Shown here piece by piece: positions 37,057 to 46,178 of a stretch of DNA of 52,860 bases. Below the pieces are notes generated by a model. It saw only the letters and a program-made list of their open reading frames with translations, did not search any database and was not told where the DNA came from. The DNA lies in NCBI GenBank assembly GCA_016188705.1, contig JACPHH010000020.1:1-52860 (forward strand), read 5' to 3'. A program made the translations under genes and the position numbers. This DNA is from Candidatus Peregrinibacteria bacterium (GTDB lineage: Bacteria; Patescibacteriota; Gracilibacteria; UBA1369; JACRIC01). The stretch's first letter is position 1, and every line of letters begins with the position of its first letter.

Positions 37057-37677
37057 TTATTTAGAGTAATACTCAAGCACGAGCTGAGTATCAACAATTT
37101 TTTCGAAATCGTCCTTTTTGGGAAGAGATATGACCTTTCCTGATAAATTTTTTGTGTCCACTTCGAGCCATCGGACGCTGTTTATTTTAGATTTTGCCGT
37201 GTCTCGAAAGAGCGGAGAATTTTTTGATCGAGTCCTGACTTCAAATGTGTCACCTATTTTTATTTGAATAGAGGGAACCCGTATTTTTTTTCCATTGAGG
37301 TTAATAAGGGCATGATTCACCATTTGTCTGCACTGAGCCCTCGTTTTTCCCCAGCCTGCTCTGAAAATGACATTATCAATTCTGCTTTCTATAAGCCTCA
37401 TGAGTTCTTCATTTGTTGCTGTCGCTGATTTTGTTGCTTTGACATAATAATTTCTCATTTGTTTTTCAGTAAGACCGAACATAAAACGAACTTTTTGCTT
37501 TTCCGCCAGCTGTTTTCCGTATTCGGAAAGTTTTCCAATTTTTGTAAGTCCGTGTTGGCCCGGAGCATAATTTTTTCTCGCAAGATTGTATTTTTTCGTT
37601 TTTTCATCTTTGCGGCCGAAGAGTTGCACTCCGAGACGACGGCTTAGGCGAATTTTTGGACCGGTATATCGAGACAT
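37057..37677 (-). CDS. rpsD: Ribosomal protein S4
   Basis: A 206-residue 16S rRNA-binding assembly protein. It starts MSRYTGPKIRLSRRLG, has the S4 RNA-binding domain (SRIDNVIFRAGWGKTRAQCRQMVNHALI), and lacks the N-terminal zinc cysteines, so it is the zinc-free form. Confidence 0.97.
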   Translation of the reverse strand: MSRYTGPKIRLSRRLGVQLFGRKDEKTKKYNLARKNYAPGQHGLTKIGKLSEYGKQLAEKQKVRFMFGLTEKQMRNYYVKATKSATATNEELMRLIESRIDNVIFRAGWGKTRAQCRQMVNHALINLNGKKIRVPSIQIKIGDTFEVRTRSKNSPLFRDTAKSKINSVRWLEVDTKNLSGKVISLPKKDDFEKIVDTQLVLEYYSK

Positions 37678-37686
37678 ATAATAAAA

Positions 37687-38118
37687 TTAAACTCTTCTTT
37701 GTTTTTTGGGACGGCATCCATTATGCGGAATGGTTGTAGTGTCAGTTATTCTTTCAACTTGGAGTCCAGCGGAATGGAGTCCCCGTAAGGCTTGCTCTCT
37801 TCCGGAGCCAATTCCTTTTACATAAACGTCGACTTTTTCAATTCCGTAGATTTTTGCTTTATTGACGGCATTTTCCGCTGCTACCTGAGCCGCGTAAGGC
37901 GTAGCTTTTCTTGTTCCTTTAAATCCGCTGCTTCCTGATGATGACCAAGCCAGCACGTTTCCATCAGGGCTGGTAATGGTTACAATGGTGTTATTATATG
38001 ATGCTTGAATATAGGCTCTGCCGGCTGCGATTGTAAGTTTTTTTTGCCCGGATTTTTTTGGTTTGGGCGTTGTTTCAGTAGTTTCCGCGACAGGTTTTTG
38101 ATTTCGTGTATTTGCCAT
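37687..38118 (-). CDS. rpsK: Ribosomal protein S11
   Basis: A 143-residue platform protein. [18 protein letters not shown] and the C-terminal [18 protein letters not shown] are diagnostic. About 25 extra polar residues at the N-terminus come before the core. Confidence 0.97.
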   Translation of the reverse strand: MANTRNQKPVAETTETTPKPKKSGQKKLTIAAGRAYIQASYNNTIVTITSPDGNVLAWSSSGSSGFKGTRKATPYAAQVAAENAVNKAKIYGIEKVDVYVKGIGSGREQALRGLHSAGLQVERITDTTTIPHNGCRPKKQRRV

Positions 38119-38154
38119 TATTGAAAAATTATTACAGGTTTTCTTTAGATGGTT

Positions 38155-38535
38155 TTAAGTTTTCGTTTCTTTTCTTTTTCCTGACCCCATTGTTACGCGT
38201 TTACCCCGTTTGGTTCGGGCATTTGTTTTCGTTCTCTGACCGCGTACCGGAAGTTTTTTTCGATGTCTCATGCCTCGATAGGATCCAATTTCTTGCAAGC
38301 GTTTTATATCCATGGCCACTTTTCTGCGCAATTCTCCTTCCGTTGGGATTTTTTCAATATATTCTCTGAGTCTAGAAATATCACTTTCACTTAAATTTTT
38401 AACACTGGAATCTTTTTGAATATTCAGTTCTTTGAGAATTTTTGCGCTTAAAGGACGGCCAATGCCTGTTATTACCGTGAGCGCTGCTTCAATTCGTTTG
38501 TCCGGAGGGAGATTGATTCCTGCGATACGAGCCAT
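38155..38535 (-). CDS. rpsM: Ribosomal protein S13
   Basis: A 126-residue head protein that contacts the large subunit and P-site t[38 protein letters not shown] and the basic tail are intact. Confidence 0.97.
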   Translation of the reverse strand: MARIAGINLPPDKRIEAALTVITGIGRPLSAKILKELNIQKDSSVKNLSESDISRLREYIEKIPTEGELRRKVAMDIKRLQEIGSYRGMRHRKKLPVRGQRTKTNARTKRGKRVTMGSGKRKETKT

Positions 38536-38564
38536 AGAGAGTGAAAAAATGAAGATGAAAGAAA

Positions 38565-38663
38565 GTTTTTGGCGATGGAGTTTTCCGCTTTGCGGGCTTT
38601 TTTATCAGTTTTTTTTGGCGATGGAGCGTTTCCGTTTTTACGGAAACTTCCTATCGCCTTATA
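38565..38663 (-). other. Hairpin region between rpmJ and rpsM
   Basis: TTTGGCGATGGAG occurs twice (near 38570 and 38610). The second copy forms a long stem with CCTATCGCC, with GTTTCC/GGAAAC nested inside (about 38613-38660). It could be an RNA-processing or regulatory structure in the operon transcript. Confidence 0.5.
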
Positions 38664-38777
38664 TTAACCTTGTCTTTGCTTGTGTTTTTTAATCGCGCAG
38701 ATAACCCTGATTACTCCGCGTCTTTTAATAATTTTACATTTTTCACACAATTTTTTTACCGATGCTCGTACTTTCAT
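38664..38777 (-). CDS. rpmJ: Ribosomal protein L36
   Basis: A 37-residue protein. Translation starts [17 protein letters not shown] and ends KKHKQRQG. Its zinc ribbon is complete: CEKC, then a Cys in VICAI and a His before KQRQG. It lies 4 bases after infA, the usual order infA-rpmJ-rpsM. Confidence 0.96.
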   Translation of the reverse strand: MKVRASVKKLCEKCKIIKRRGVIRVICAIKKHKQRQG

Positions 38778-38781
38778 GAAA

Positions 38782-39015
38782 TTATGATTTATGACGAAAG
38801 GTAATTCTTCCCTTACTAAGGTCGTATGGAGTGAGTTCAAGGGTAACCTTGTCGCCTGGTAGTATTTTGATGTAATTTATGCGCATTTTTCCGGAAATAT
38901 GCGCATGGACAGTAAGTTCAGGATATCGTTCGTCCGTGATTTTTACTTTAAAGGTCGTATTTGGCAGAGCTTCCAACACTATACCTTCCACTTCAATGAC
39001 TTCTTTATTCCCCAT
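38782..39015 (-). CDS. infA: Translation initiation factor IF-1
   Basis: A 77-residue OB-fold protein that blocks the A site during initiation. [17 protein letters not shown], the [16 protein letters not shown] loop and [11 protein letters not shown] are diagnostic. It lies between map and rpmJ. Confidence 0.96.
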   Translation of the reverse strand: MGNKEVIEVEGIVLEALPNTTFKVKITDERYPELTVHAHISGKMRINYIKILPGDKVTLELTPYDLSKGRITFRHKS

Positions 39016-39130
39016 TATTGTACTCTCAAGATAAATTACTACAAGTAAGGCGTTTGGATTTTACATAACTTTTTCAAGCATTGCAAGCGAAAATTACATG
39101 TTTTTTTGTTTTCAAGGCTGTTACAATATT

Positions 39131-39895
39131 TTATTGTATGTTTTCAAGACATGTCAAGATTTCGGCGCCTTTTGTAGTAATGACTATTGTGTGTTCAAAT
39201 TGACATGAAAGTGAGCCGTCTCGAGTTACAATAGTCCACCCATCGTCGAGTGTTTTCATGAAACGTTCTCCCATGTTTACAATAGGTTCAATGGCTATGG
39301 TCATTCCTGGTATAAGGCTGAGTCCGGTATTTTTTTTGCCGAAATTGGGAATCATCGGTGGTTCATGAAGCGTTTTTCCAATTCCATGGCCAGTGAGATC
39401 GCGTACCGCGCTGTAACCTTTTTTTTCCACGGTTTTTTGAATGAGTTCGCTCAGATCTCCAATTTTTATTCCTGGTCGAATGATCGAAATAGCTTTATAG
39501 AGAGCGGATTCGACGATTTTTAAAAATGTCGTTATTTCTGGTTTTATGGTTCCTACGGGTACGGTTACAGCGGAATCGGTGTGAAATCCTTTATGCAAAA
39601 CTCCGGCATCGAGAGTGATAATGTCTCCTTCGTAAAGACGTCGTTTTCCAGGAATGGCGTGCACAATTTCTTCATTAACCGAGGCGCATATATTTGCCGG
39701 ATATCCGCGATATCCTTTAAAAGAAGGTTTAACTTTTAAGGCGGTGAAAAGTTTTTCTGCTTCTTGATCCAGCATTTCGGTTGTTATTCCTGGTTGTGCT
39801 TTTTTTGCGAGTTCGTGAAGAATGCGGGCGAGTATTTTCCCTCCTTCTCTCATAATCGCTATTTCTTCCTGTGTTTTTAGAGTGGGAGCGTTCAT
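39131..39895 (-). CDS. map: Methionine aminopeptidase, type I
   Basis: Removes initiator Met from new proteins. The metal ligands are in DAGVLHKGFHTDS (two Asp), GHGIGKTLHEPP (His), IAIEPIV (Glu) and QFEHTIVIT (Glu). The 254-residue length is normal. It lies in the adk-map-infA order typical of the spc/alpha region. The start follows an A-rich leader. Confidence 0.96.
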   Translation of the reverse strand: MNAPTLKTQEEIAIMREGGKILARILHELAKKAQPGITTEMLDQEAEKLFTALKVKPSFKGYRGYPANICASVNEEIVHAIPGKRRLYEGDIITLDAGVLHKGFHTDSAVTVPVGTIKPEITTFLKIVESALYKAISIIRPGIKIGDLSELIQKTVEKKGYSAVRDLTGHGIGKTLHEPPMIPNFGKKNTGLSLIPGMTIAIEPIVNMGERFMKTLDDGWTIVTRDGSLSCQFEHTIVITTKGAEILTCLENIQ

Positions 39896-39905
39896 TTTTA
39901 TTGTT

Positions 39906-39956
39906 TTTAAAACTTACGATATCCATACGAATTCTTATTCATGGATACGTTTTCAA
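39906..39956. repeat. Palindrome between adk and map
   Basis: AAAACTTACGATATCCAT and ATGGATACGTTTT form an imperfect inverted repeat resembling the terminal repeats of the element at 5042-5207 with the core deleted. Confidence 0.5.
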
Positions 39957-39959
39957 TTT

Positions 39960-40592
39960 TTAGAAATTTTCAAGTTTGTTGAGTATTTCTTCGGTTACCT
40001 TGTCGACGCTTTGTTCACCGTTGATGGTGATGAGTTTTTCTTCGTGTCGATAATTTTCAATCACGGGAAGCGTTTCTTTTTTGTAGTTTTCTATGCGCAT
40101 TTTGATGCTTTCTGGAGTGTCATCGGATCGTTTTATGAGTTCGTTTCCGCATTTTTCGCACTGATTTTGTTCAAATGAACCCATGTATACGGTTTTGCAT
40201 ACTTTGCACATTTTTCTGGAAGATAATCTTTTCATGGCTTCGTTTTCAGAAATTTCTATATATATTCCTTTAAAATTTCTTTGAAGCCGTTTCATAAGTG
40301 TGTTAAAACTTTCAGCTTGATCCTTTTTTCGAGGAATTCCGTCAAAAAGTACGTTTTTCCCCTGAGTAATGTGTTTCATGAAATTTTCAATAGTTTCCAT
40401 GACTACTTCGTTCGGTACGAGATTTCCGATTTGTATAATGGATTTTATTTTTTTCCCAAGCGGACTTTTTTCTTCGGCAAGCTGACGCAGCACTGCCCCG
40501 GTTTCAAAAAGTTCCAGGTTGAATTTTTTTTTAAGTATCAATCCTTGAGTTCCTTTTCCTGACCCTTGCATTCCAAAAAGAACGTAATCCAT
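39960..40592 (-). CDS. adk: Adenylate kinase
   Basis: Interconverts AMP, ADP and ATP. The P-loop is GMQGSGKGTQ (residues 7-16). The LID carries a four-Cys zinc site (CKVC and CEKC), as in Gram-positive enzymes. The 210-residue length is normal when started at MDYVLFG (40592). A longer frame would begin inside the upstream repeat and is rejected. Confidence 0.95.
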   Translation of the reverse strand: MDYVLFGMQGSGKGTQGLILKKKFNLELFETGAVLRQLAEEKSPLGKKIKSIIQIGNLVPNEVVMETIENFMKHITQGKNVLFDGIPRKKDQAESFNTLMKRLQRNFKGIYIEISENEAMKRLSSRKMCKVCKTVYMGSFEQNQCEKCGNELIKRSDDTPESIKMRIENYKKETLPVIENYRHEEKLITINGEQSVDKVTEEILNKLENF

Positions 40593-40624
40593 AGACAATG
40601 TTTTTATGTAAATTTTATGTGAAC

Positions 40625-40678
40625 AGCTCTTATGCAATTTGTAAATTTCGTAACGAATCCCTATTTAAAGATAAGTTT
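40625..40678. repeat. Palindromic element, half copy (secY-adk)
   Basis: AATTTCGTAACGAATCCCTAT and the following AAGATAAGTTTT closely match the right end of the element at 5042-5207. It begins at the secY stop codon. Confidence 0.7.
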
Positions 40679-41971
40679 TTAGTAGAATTTTTCATAGTCG
40701 TGCATGACTAATTGAGCATTGACTTGACGAATGATGTCAAGCACCACGCCGACGATAATAATCATTCCTGCTCCGGAAATAAGGAGAGGGACGGAACCAA
40801 AAGTCGATCCTGAAGCGGCGAGTTGTATAAGAAGCGGAGAAAGCGCTATAGAACCAATGAAAACGCCTCCAAAAAAATTGAGTCGATTTGAAATTTTTCG
40901 TAAATACAAGGCGGTTTGGCTTCCTGGACGTATTCCTGGTATGAAGCCGCCTCTTTTTTGAATATTTTCAGCCACTTGTTCTGGATTAAAGGTAATGCTG
41001 ACGTAAAAATAGGTGAAAGCAATGATAAGCAGAAAATAAATAATGAGATAAGCCGGCCGGTCGTTTTGCAAGTAGACAATAATAAAATTTGAAGCATCAA
41101 CTATCCAGGGAGTTGTTGAGTGCGCGACAAATAATCGCGCTACCACCACTGGAAAACTTACAATGGAAACCGCGAAAATAATAGGTATCATTCCCGCCTG
41201 ATTGATCCGAATGGGAATAATGGCTTGCTCTCCTCGTCCTTTTGAGCCTCGGGCATAAGTTATGGGTATATTGCGGGAGCCTTCGGTTACAAGAACTATG
41301 ATAATGGTGAGAATAATTGTAATAATAATTATGGCGACAAAAGGGATAAGCCTTTCTGATTCCTGTTGGCTTAAAGCCAGTGTTTGTCCCACGATGGTTG
41401 GAATGTTCGCGATGATCCCCGCAAAAATGAGCAAAGACACGCCGTTTCCAATGCCTTTTTCACTCATGAGTTCGCCAACCCACATGAGAAAAATCGTTCC
41501 GGTCGTTACCGTAAGCATGATTGGAAGAATGACCATTGGATTATTCGCGTTTTCAATAATCGTGCCTTGTGAATTCAGAAGCAAAATCATGCCGTATGAT
41601 TGAAGAAAGGCTAAGGGCACAGTGAGCCATCGAGTGTATTTATTCAGGGTATTTCTTCCTTGTTCGCCTTCTTTTGAAATCGCTTCAAGTTTCGGACTGA
41701 TAACCGTCATTAATTGGATAATGATTGAAGCGTTGATGTAGGGAGAAAGTCCCATGAGCATAATCGAAAAATTTTCAGCGCTTCCTCCTGTCAGTAAGCT
41801 GAAAACGCCAAGAATTTTATTTTGGTTCAAAACTTCGCGAAGGCTTTCAATATTGATTCCGGGAATGGAGATATGCGTAGTCGCCCGAAAAAGAATAATC
41901 ATTCCCGCAGTGAAGAGAATTTTTTTTCGTAGATCTTTCGAATTCCAAATTTGCAGAAGCGTTTTGAGCAC
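40679..41971 (-). CDS. secY: Preprotein translocase subunit SecY
   Basis: Central pore of the Sec translocon. About ten membrane helices. TAGMIILFRATTHISIPGI opens helix 1. GIGNGVSLLIFAGI and the cytoplasmic loop ITYARGSKGRGEQAIIPIRINQAGMIPIIFA are diagnostic. The 430-residue length is normal. Lies between rplO and adk. Confidence 0.97.
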   Translation of the reverse strand: MLKTLLQIWNSKDLRKKILFTAGMIILFRATTHISIPGINIESLREVLNQNKILGVFSLLTGGSAENFSIMLMGLSPYINASIIIQLMTVISPKLEAISKEGEQGRNTLNKYTRWLTVPLAFLQSYGMILLLNSQGTIIENANNPMVILPIMLTVTTGTIFLMWVGELMSEKGIGNGVSLLIFAGIIANIPTIVGQTLALSQQESERLIPFVAIIIITIILTIIIVLVTEGSRNIPITYARGSKGRGEQAIIPIRINQAGMIPIIFAVSIVSFPVVVARLFVAHSTTPWIVDASNFIIVYLQNDRPAYLIIYFLLIIAFTYFYVSITFNPEQVAENIQKRGGFIPGIRPGSQTALYLRKISNRLNFFGGVFIGSIALSPLLIQLAASGSTFGSVPLLISGAGMIIIVGVVLDIIRQVNAQLVMHDYEKFY

Positions 41972-41976
41972 GTTAC

Positions 41977-42390
41977 TTAATAAGTTATTTTTGCTTGTGC
42001 TTTTTTCGAGATGGGAAGTTCTATTTTTAACTTTTTACTGAGAATTCTTTTTCCTAAAATTTTAACGACTTCAGTTTTTTTCGCAATGAGTTTTTTCGCG
42101 AAAAGACTTTCGAGATTTACTGTTTCATTTTCTTGGAAATGTTTTTCAAGCGTTTCAAAATTGATAACTTTTGCTTTTATTTTGTTGGGATTTTTAAATC
42201 CTCGGAGTTTTGGCATTTTTCGAATGAGCGGAGTTTGTCCGCCTTCAAACATGGCTCCTTTTCCGCCTCCGCTTCGGGAATTTTGTCCTTTGCAACCTCG
42301 GGTTGAAAATGTCCCATGTCCGGAACCGTTTCCACGCCCAATTCGTTTTTTTGCCTTCTTTTTTGTTACTTTGAGTTCGTGTTGATACAT
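41977..42390 (-). CDS. rplO: Ribosomal protein L15
   Basis: A 137-residue protein with the Gly-rich N-terminus (KKRIGRGNGSGHGTFSTRG) and GGQTPLIRKMPKLRGF. It directly follows rpsE with only 36 bases between, so rpmD (L30), normally here, is absent. Confidence 0.97.
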   Translation of the reverse strand: MYQHELKVTKKKAKKRIGRGNGSGHGTFSTRGCKGQNSRSGGGKGAMFEGGQTPLIRKMPKLRGFKNPNKIKAKVINFETLEKHFQENETVNLESLFAKKLIAKKTEVVKILGKRILSKKLKIELPISKKAQAKITY

Positions 42391-42426
42391 AGTGAAAAAA
42401 ATCTAAACTATAAAAATGAGAATATT

Positions 42427-43140
42427 TTATTGTGAGTTTATGCTTGTTAAAGGACTCTCTGAAATGTGCGTGTCTGGTTTTTTTGAAGTTTCCATTGAAA
42501 TTTCTGTATTTTTTTCAGGTTCTTTTTTATCTTTTTGCATGACATTTTTTGGAATTGTTCCATCTTTAAAGGTTATGTCTTTCTTTTCGTTTTGCGCTGT
42601 ATTTTTTGGCATTGTTTTTGTTTCATTTTTCGGAGCCGCGTTTTTAGCCTCGAAATCAGTCATTTTATTCGGCAGGCGTTGCAGTTCTTTTAAACCGGTT
42701 ATGGCTGCTTTCGCGTTATTAATGCGATTTGATGAACCGAAGGATTTTGAAAGAATGTTTTTAATTCCGGCAAGTTCCACCACTTTTCTCATGGCTCCTC
42801 CAGCGATAAGTCCTGTTCCCTCGCAAGCAGGAAGAAGAAGCACCATGGAACTTTTAAATTTAGATTTGACTCCATGCGGGATGGTTCCTTTATAAATCGG
42901 TATTTCAAAAATGCTCTTTTTTGCTTTCGCGATGGCTTTTTGTATAGAATTGGCCACTTCATTTGATTTTCCGACTCCGAGACCGATTCGGCCTTTTTTA
43001 TTTCCAATAACTACCGTGGCACGAAATCGAAGGCGTCTTCCACCTTTTACCACACGAGTTACCCGATCAATCTGAATCACGTCTTCCTGGAATTCTTTTT
43101 GTTCGGGTGATTGCCCTCTTCTTGGTCCTTTAAAAGCCAT
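42427..43140 (-). CDS. rpsE: Ribosomal protein S5 with C-terminal extension
   Basis: Fidelity and decoding protein. The core covers residues about 20-170: RVTRVVKGGRRLRFRATVVIG, GKSNEVANSIQKA, and IPACEGTG-like LLPACEGTGLIAGG. About 65 further residues form a Lys/Pro/Thr-rich, low-complexity tail with NETKTMPK-like near-repeats, absent from usual S5 (about 165-170 residues). Confidence 0.96.
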   Translation of the reverse strand: MAFKGPRRGQSPEQKEFQEDVIQIDRVTRVVKGGRRLRFRATVVIGNKKGRIGLGVGKSNEVANSIQKAIAKAKKSIFEIPIYKGTIPHGVKSKFKSSMVLLLPACEGTGLIAGGAMRKVVELAGIKNILSKSFGSSNRINNAKAAITGLKELQRLPNKMTDFEAKNAAPKNETKTMPKNTAQNEKKDITFKDGTIPKNVMQKDKKEPEKNTEISMETSKKPDTHISESPLTSINSQ

Positions 43141-43152
43141 ACGGTACTTTGT

Positions 43153-43500
43153 TTAAAATTGTAAACCTCCTTCTCGGAGTCCTTCTGCCACCATTTGCAC
43201 GCGGCCGTGATATTGGTATCCCGCTCTATCAAAAATAATTTTTTTGACATTTTTTTCTATGGCCGCTTTCGCGAGTTCAATTCCCATTTTACGCGCTTTT
43301 TCCTTTCTTGAACCGTCTTTTATTTTTATATCCGAACCGGATACGACGGTTATGCCTTTATTAATATCAATAATTTGCGCGTAGGTATATTTTAAGCTTC
43401 GAAATACGATTGCTTTATAAACAATATTTTTCGTCATGAGCTTTTTAGAGCTTCGAAGTTTTCGTTTGTTTCGCTGAATTGATTTTTTATTGAGTGACAT
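43153..43500 (-). CDS. rplR: Ribosomal protein L18
   Basis: 5S rRNA-binding protein of 115 residues. MSLNKKSIQRNKRK, FRSLKYTYAQIID and the C-terminal FDRAGYQYHGRVQMVAEGLREGG are diagnostic. An ATG three codons upstream is possible; MSLNKK fits the family start better. Confidence 0.96.
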   Translation of the reverse strand: MSLNKKSIQRNKRKLRSSKKLMTKNIVYKAIVFRSLKYTYAQIIDINKGITVVSGSDIKIKDGSRKEKARKMGIELAKAAIEKNVKKIIFDRAGYQYHGRVQMVAEGLREGGLQF

Positions 43501-43511
43501 ACAATGCATGG

Positions 43512-44066
43512 TTATTCTTTGGCTCCCGCGGCTGCTTTTCCGGCTTTCTTAGGAACAAATTCTCCGACATAACGAATGCCTTTTCCTTTGTAAGGTTCAG
43601 GCTTTCGGTAGGAACGGATTTTCGCGGCAACCTGTCCGACGACTTGTTTATCCGTTCCGCTTATAGTAAGAATGTTTTTTTTCTCCTTATCTATATCGAT
43701 ATTAATTCCTTCAGGAGGAGTATACTTGATAGGATGAGAAAATCCAAGAGCTAAAGCAAGATTTTTCCCTTCCATCTGGGCGCGATATCCTACTCCGCGT
43801 ATTTCGAGTTTTTTTTCAAATCCCTCCGTGACGCCTTTTATCATGTTGGCAATGATTGAACGCGTGAGACCATGAATACTTTTATCTAATTTTTCATCGC
43901 TTTGCCGTTTCGTGATTATATTTCCTTCCTTTATTTCAATAATTACGCGGCTGTGCGGCGCAAATTCCAGCGTTCCTTTGGTTCCTTTTACCTTCACTCT
44001 ATTCTGTTCATAAGTAACAGTAACAGTTGAAGGAATGGCGATAGGGAGTTTTCCGATTCGAGACAT
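43512..44066 (-). CDS. rplF: Ribosomal protein L6
   Basis: A 184-residue protein of the factor-binding region. MSRIGKLPIAIP starts the protein. GVTEGFEKKLEIRGVGYRAQ and PEPYKGKGIRYVGE are diagnostic. A longer frame (from 44117) would overlap rpsH and is rejected. Confidence 0.96.
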   Translation of the reverse strand: MSRIGKLPIAIPSTVTVTYEQNRVKVKGTKGTLEFAPHSRVIIEIKEGNIITKRQSDEKLDKSIHGLTRSIIANMIKGVTEGFEKKLEIRGVGYRAQMEGKNLALALGFSHPIKYTPPEGINIDIDKEKKNILTISGTDKQVVGQVAAKIRSYRKPEPYKGKGIRYVGEFVPKKAGKAAAGAKE

Positions 44067-44076
44067 AGTTTTTACA

Positions 44077-44460
44077 TTAGTAAATTTCACAAATGAATTC
44101 GCCGCCAAGATTTTCATGATAGGCTTCTTCGCCGCTCATGATTCCTTTTGAGGTTGATACAATGGCGATTCCGAGTCCATTTTTAACTTTTTTTATATCA
44201 TGTTTTTTTACATAAATTCTTTGTCCGGGCTTGCTGATTCGTTTCAAATGCATTTCCGGTCTTTCAAGATTGAGCATGATTTCAGCTTCTTTGAACTTAC
44301 CATTTTCTTTGATTTCAAATTTTTTAATCCAGTTTTTTCTCGCGAGGACATTTAAAATGGCATCTTTTTGAGTGGAGTAGTCAATAGTCACTCGTTCATG
44401 TCCCGCTTTGTGAGCGTTTCGAATTCGCGTGAGTAAATCTGCTATAGGATCGGTATGCAT
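44077..44460 (-). CDS. rpsH: Ribosomal protein S8
   Basis: A 127-residue central-domain assembly protein. MHTDPIADLLTRIRNA and the C-terminal GIAIVSTSKGIMSGEEAYHENLGGE are diagnostic. It is preceded by an unusually long 184-base gap after rpsN. Confidence 0.96.
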   Translation of the reverse strand: MHTDPIADLLTRIRNAHKAGHERVTIDYSTQKDAILNVLARKNWIKKFEIKENGKFKEAEIMLNLERPEMHLKRISKPGQRIYVKKHDIKKVKNGLGIAIVSTSKGIMSGEEAYHENLGGEFICEIY

Positions 44461-44615
44461 GGTAGAAAATTGAAGTAAGAGAGATGAAAATTATGCTATT
44501 TTGAGAGTTTGTTTATGTGTCGTATTGTAGCGGTATGATGTTTTATTGAATTTCGATGATGGGGAATATTGAATATAATTTAACGAGCGAAAGGAAAGAG
44601 GAGGGAGGGGGATTT

Positions 44616-44644
44616 CTTGAAAAAAAATTACATTTTTTTTCAAG
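44616..44644 (-). other. Perfect hairpin after rpsN
   Basis: Two 13-base arms (CTTGAAAAAAAAT and ATTTTTTTTCAAG) with a 3-base loop begin right after the rpsN stop. The stem is A/T-rich with no following U-run on the transcribed strand, so a processing or mRNA-end-stabilising role is as likely as termination. Confidence 0.55.
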
Positions 44645-44869
44645 TTACCACGATGACTTAGTCACGCCCATTATTTTACCTTCACGGGCGAGAAAACGGA
44701 AGCAAATGCGGCACATTTCAAATTTTCGCATATAGCCTCGGCTTCTTCCGCAGAGTTTGCAGCGATTATAAACTTGCGTGGGAAAATGCGGTTTTTTGCC
44801 TTGGCTTAATGACTTTAGCATTGCCGCGTGTTTTTTTTCAGTTTTTACAATGAGAGATGTTTTTGCCAT
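44645..44869 (-). CDS. rpsN: Ribosomal protein S14, zinc form
   Basis: A 74-residue head protein with a complete zinc site (CKLC and CRIC) and the usual end GVTKSSW. It has about 13 extra N-terminal residues compared with the 61-residue zinc type. Confidence 0.95.
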   Translation of the reverse strand: MAKTSLIVKTEKKHAAMLKSLSQGKKPHFPTQVYNRCKLCGRSRGYMRKFEMCRICFRFLAREGKIMGVTKSSW

Positions 44870-44877
44870 AATACATG

Positions 44878-45441
44878 TTATTTTTTGGAACGTGGGAGGT
44901 TTTCATCTTTTTTAAAAGGAAAACCCATTGTTTTTAAAAGTTTATAAGCATTTTCATTATTTTTGGACGTGGTGACAATCGTAACTTCGACACCGTGATT
45001 TTTCGTAACATCTTCCGGATGGATTTCTGGAAAAACCGTGTATTCAGCGATGCCGAGCGAATAATTTCCATGACCATCGAAACTTCGCGCGCTTAATCCT
45101 CTAAAATCCCGTGTTCTGGGAAAAACAATATTGATGAGTTTGCTGAGAAAATCGTACATTTTTTTCTTTCTCAGCGTTACGGTTATTCCCACGGGCATGC
45201 CGATTTTTAATTTAAAATTGGATATGGCTTTTCTTGAAAGAGTTACGAGCGGTTTTTGCCCTGTAATGTCCGTCACATTTTTTACCACTTGCGAATAATC
45301 TTTGCTTCCAGCGAGGTAACTTCCAATGCTGACATTGATTTTTACTTTTTCAATTCGCGGAACCGCGTGCTGATTTTTTACTTTAAGCTCTTTGGCAAGC
45401 TCCGGAATCATTTTTTTCTTAAATTGTTCTTGAAATTTCAT
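44878..45441 (-). CDS. rplE: Ribosomal protein L5
   Basis: 5S rRNA-binding protein of 187 residues. [34 protein letters not shown] and the [21 protein letters not shown] segment are diagnostic. Confidence 0.97.
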   Translation of the reverse strand: MKFQEQFKKKMIPELAKELKVKNQHAVPRIEKVKINVSIGSYLAGSKDYSQVVKNVTDITGQKPLVTLSRKAISNFKLKIGMPVGITVTLRKKKMYDFLSKLINIVFPRTRDFRGLSARSFDGHGNYSLGIAEYTVFPEIHPEDVTKNHGVEVTIVTTSKNNENAYKLLKTMGFPFKKDENLPRSKK

Positions 45442-45447
45442 GATGGA

Positions 45448-45792
45448 TTATTGAGTGATTTTTCTGGATTCCTTTATTTTTAGTTCATCGAGAGGTTCGC
45501 GGCATTTTTTGCAGAGTCGTTGCTTTTTTGCTTCTTTACTTATGTTGTAGCCGACGCGTGTTGCTTTTTTGCAGTGAGGACAGATGATTTTTACATTAGA
45601 AAAGGGAATTGGCACTTCGAATTGGATTCTTTCTCCTGGTTGATTTTGTTTTTTTTTCATGTGGCGCACGCGGATATTTATCTTTTCAACAATTATTTTT
45701 CCTGTTTTTTTGAAGGTTCGAAGCACTTTTCCGGTTTTACCCTTATTTTTACCACTGAGAATGAGCACGTTGTCGTTTACTTTCACTTTCAT
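45448..45792 (-). CDS. rplX: Ribosomal protein L24 with four-Cys ribbon
   Basis: A 114-residue assembly initiator. The KOW motif is VLILSGKNKGKTGKVLR. A C-terminal zinc-ribbon-like pair (CPHC and CKKC) is present, as in many L24 proteins. Confidence 0.96.
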   Translation of the reverse strand: MKVKVNDNVLILSGKNKGKTGKVLRTFKKTGKIIVEKINIRVRHMKKKQNQPGERIQFEVPIPFSNVKIICPHCKKATRVGYNISKEAKKQRLCKKCREPLDELKIKESRKITQ

Positions 45793-45809
45793 AGAATGGT
45801 CTTAATATT

Positions 45810-46178
45810 TTAGAGAACTTCAGGCGCGAGTGAAATGATTTTTTGGAAGCCTTTTTCACGGAGTTCACGGGCGATGGGTCCAAAAATACGTGTTCCTTTT
45901 GGCAAATTGTCTTTCGCAACGATGACCACGGCATTTTCATCAAACCTGAGATAACTGCCGTCGCTTCGGGAAATTTCCTTCTTCGTTCTCACAATAACCG
46001 CTCGTTCGATATTTTTCTTTTTTACCATGCCTCCTGGCATGGCATCTTTTACCGAAACAATGATTACGTCTCCAACTCCGGCATAACGTCTCCTTGTTCC
46101 TCCGAGAACTTTAATACACATTACCTCTTTGGCTCCTGTGTTATCGGCTACTTTTAATCGGCTTTGTTGTTGAATCAT
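45810..46178 (-). CDS. rplN: Ribosomal protein L14
   Basis: A 122-residue intersubunit-bridge protein. [20 protein letters not shown] and the C-terminal [24 protein letters not shown] are diagnostic. Overlaps the rpsQ stop by 4 bases. Confidence 0.97.
   Translation of the reverse strand: MIQQQSRLKVADNTGAKEVMCIKVLGGTRRRYAGVGDVIIVSVKDAMPGGMVKKKNIERAVIVRTKKEISRSDGSYLRFDENAVVIVAKDNLPKGTRIFGPIARELREKGFQKIISLAPEVL

Noticed and set aside
40593-40637. N-terminal extension of adk
   Set aside because: The extra codons fall in repeat-derived DNA; adenylate kinases start just before the P-loop strand, as at MDYVLFG.
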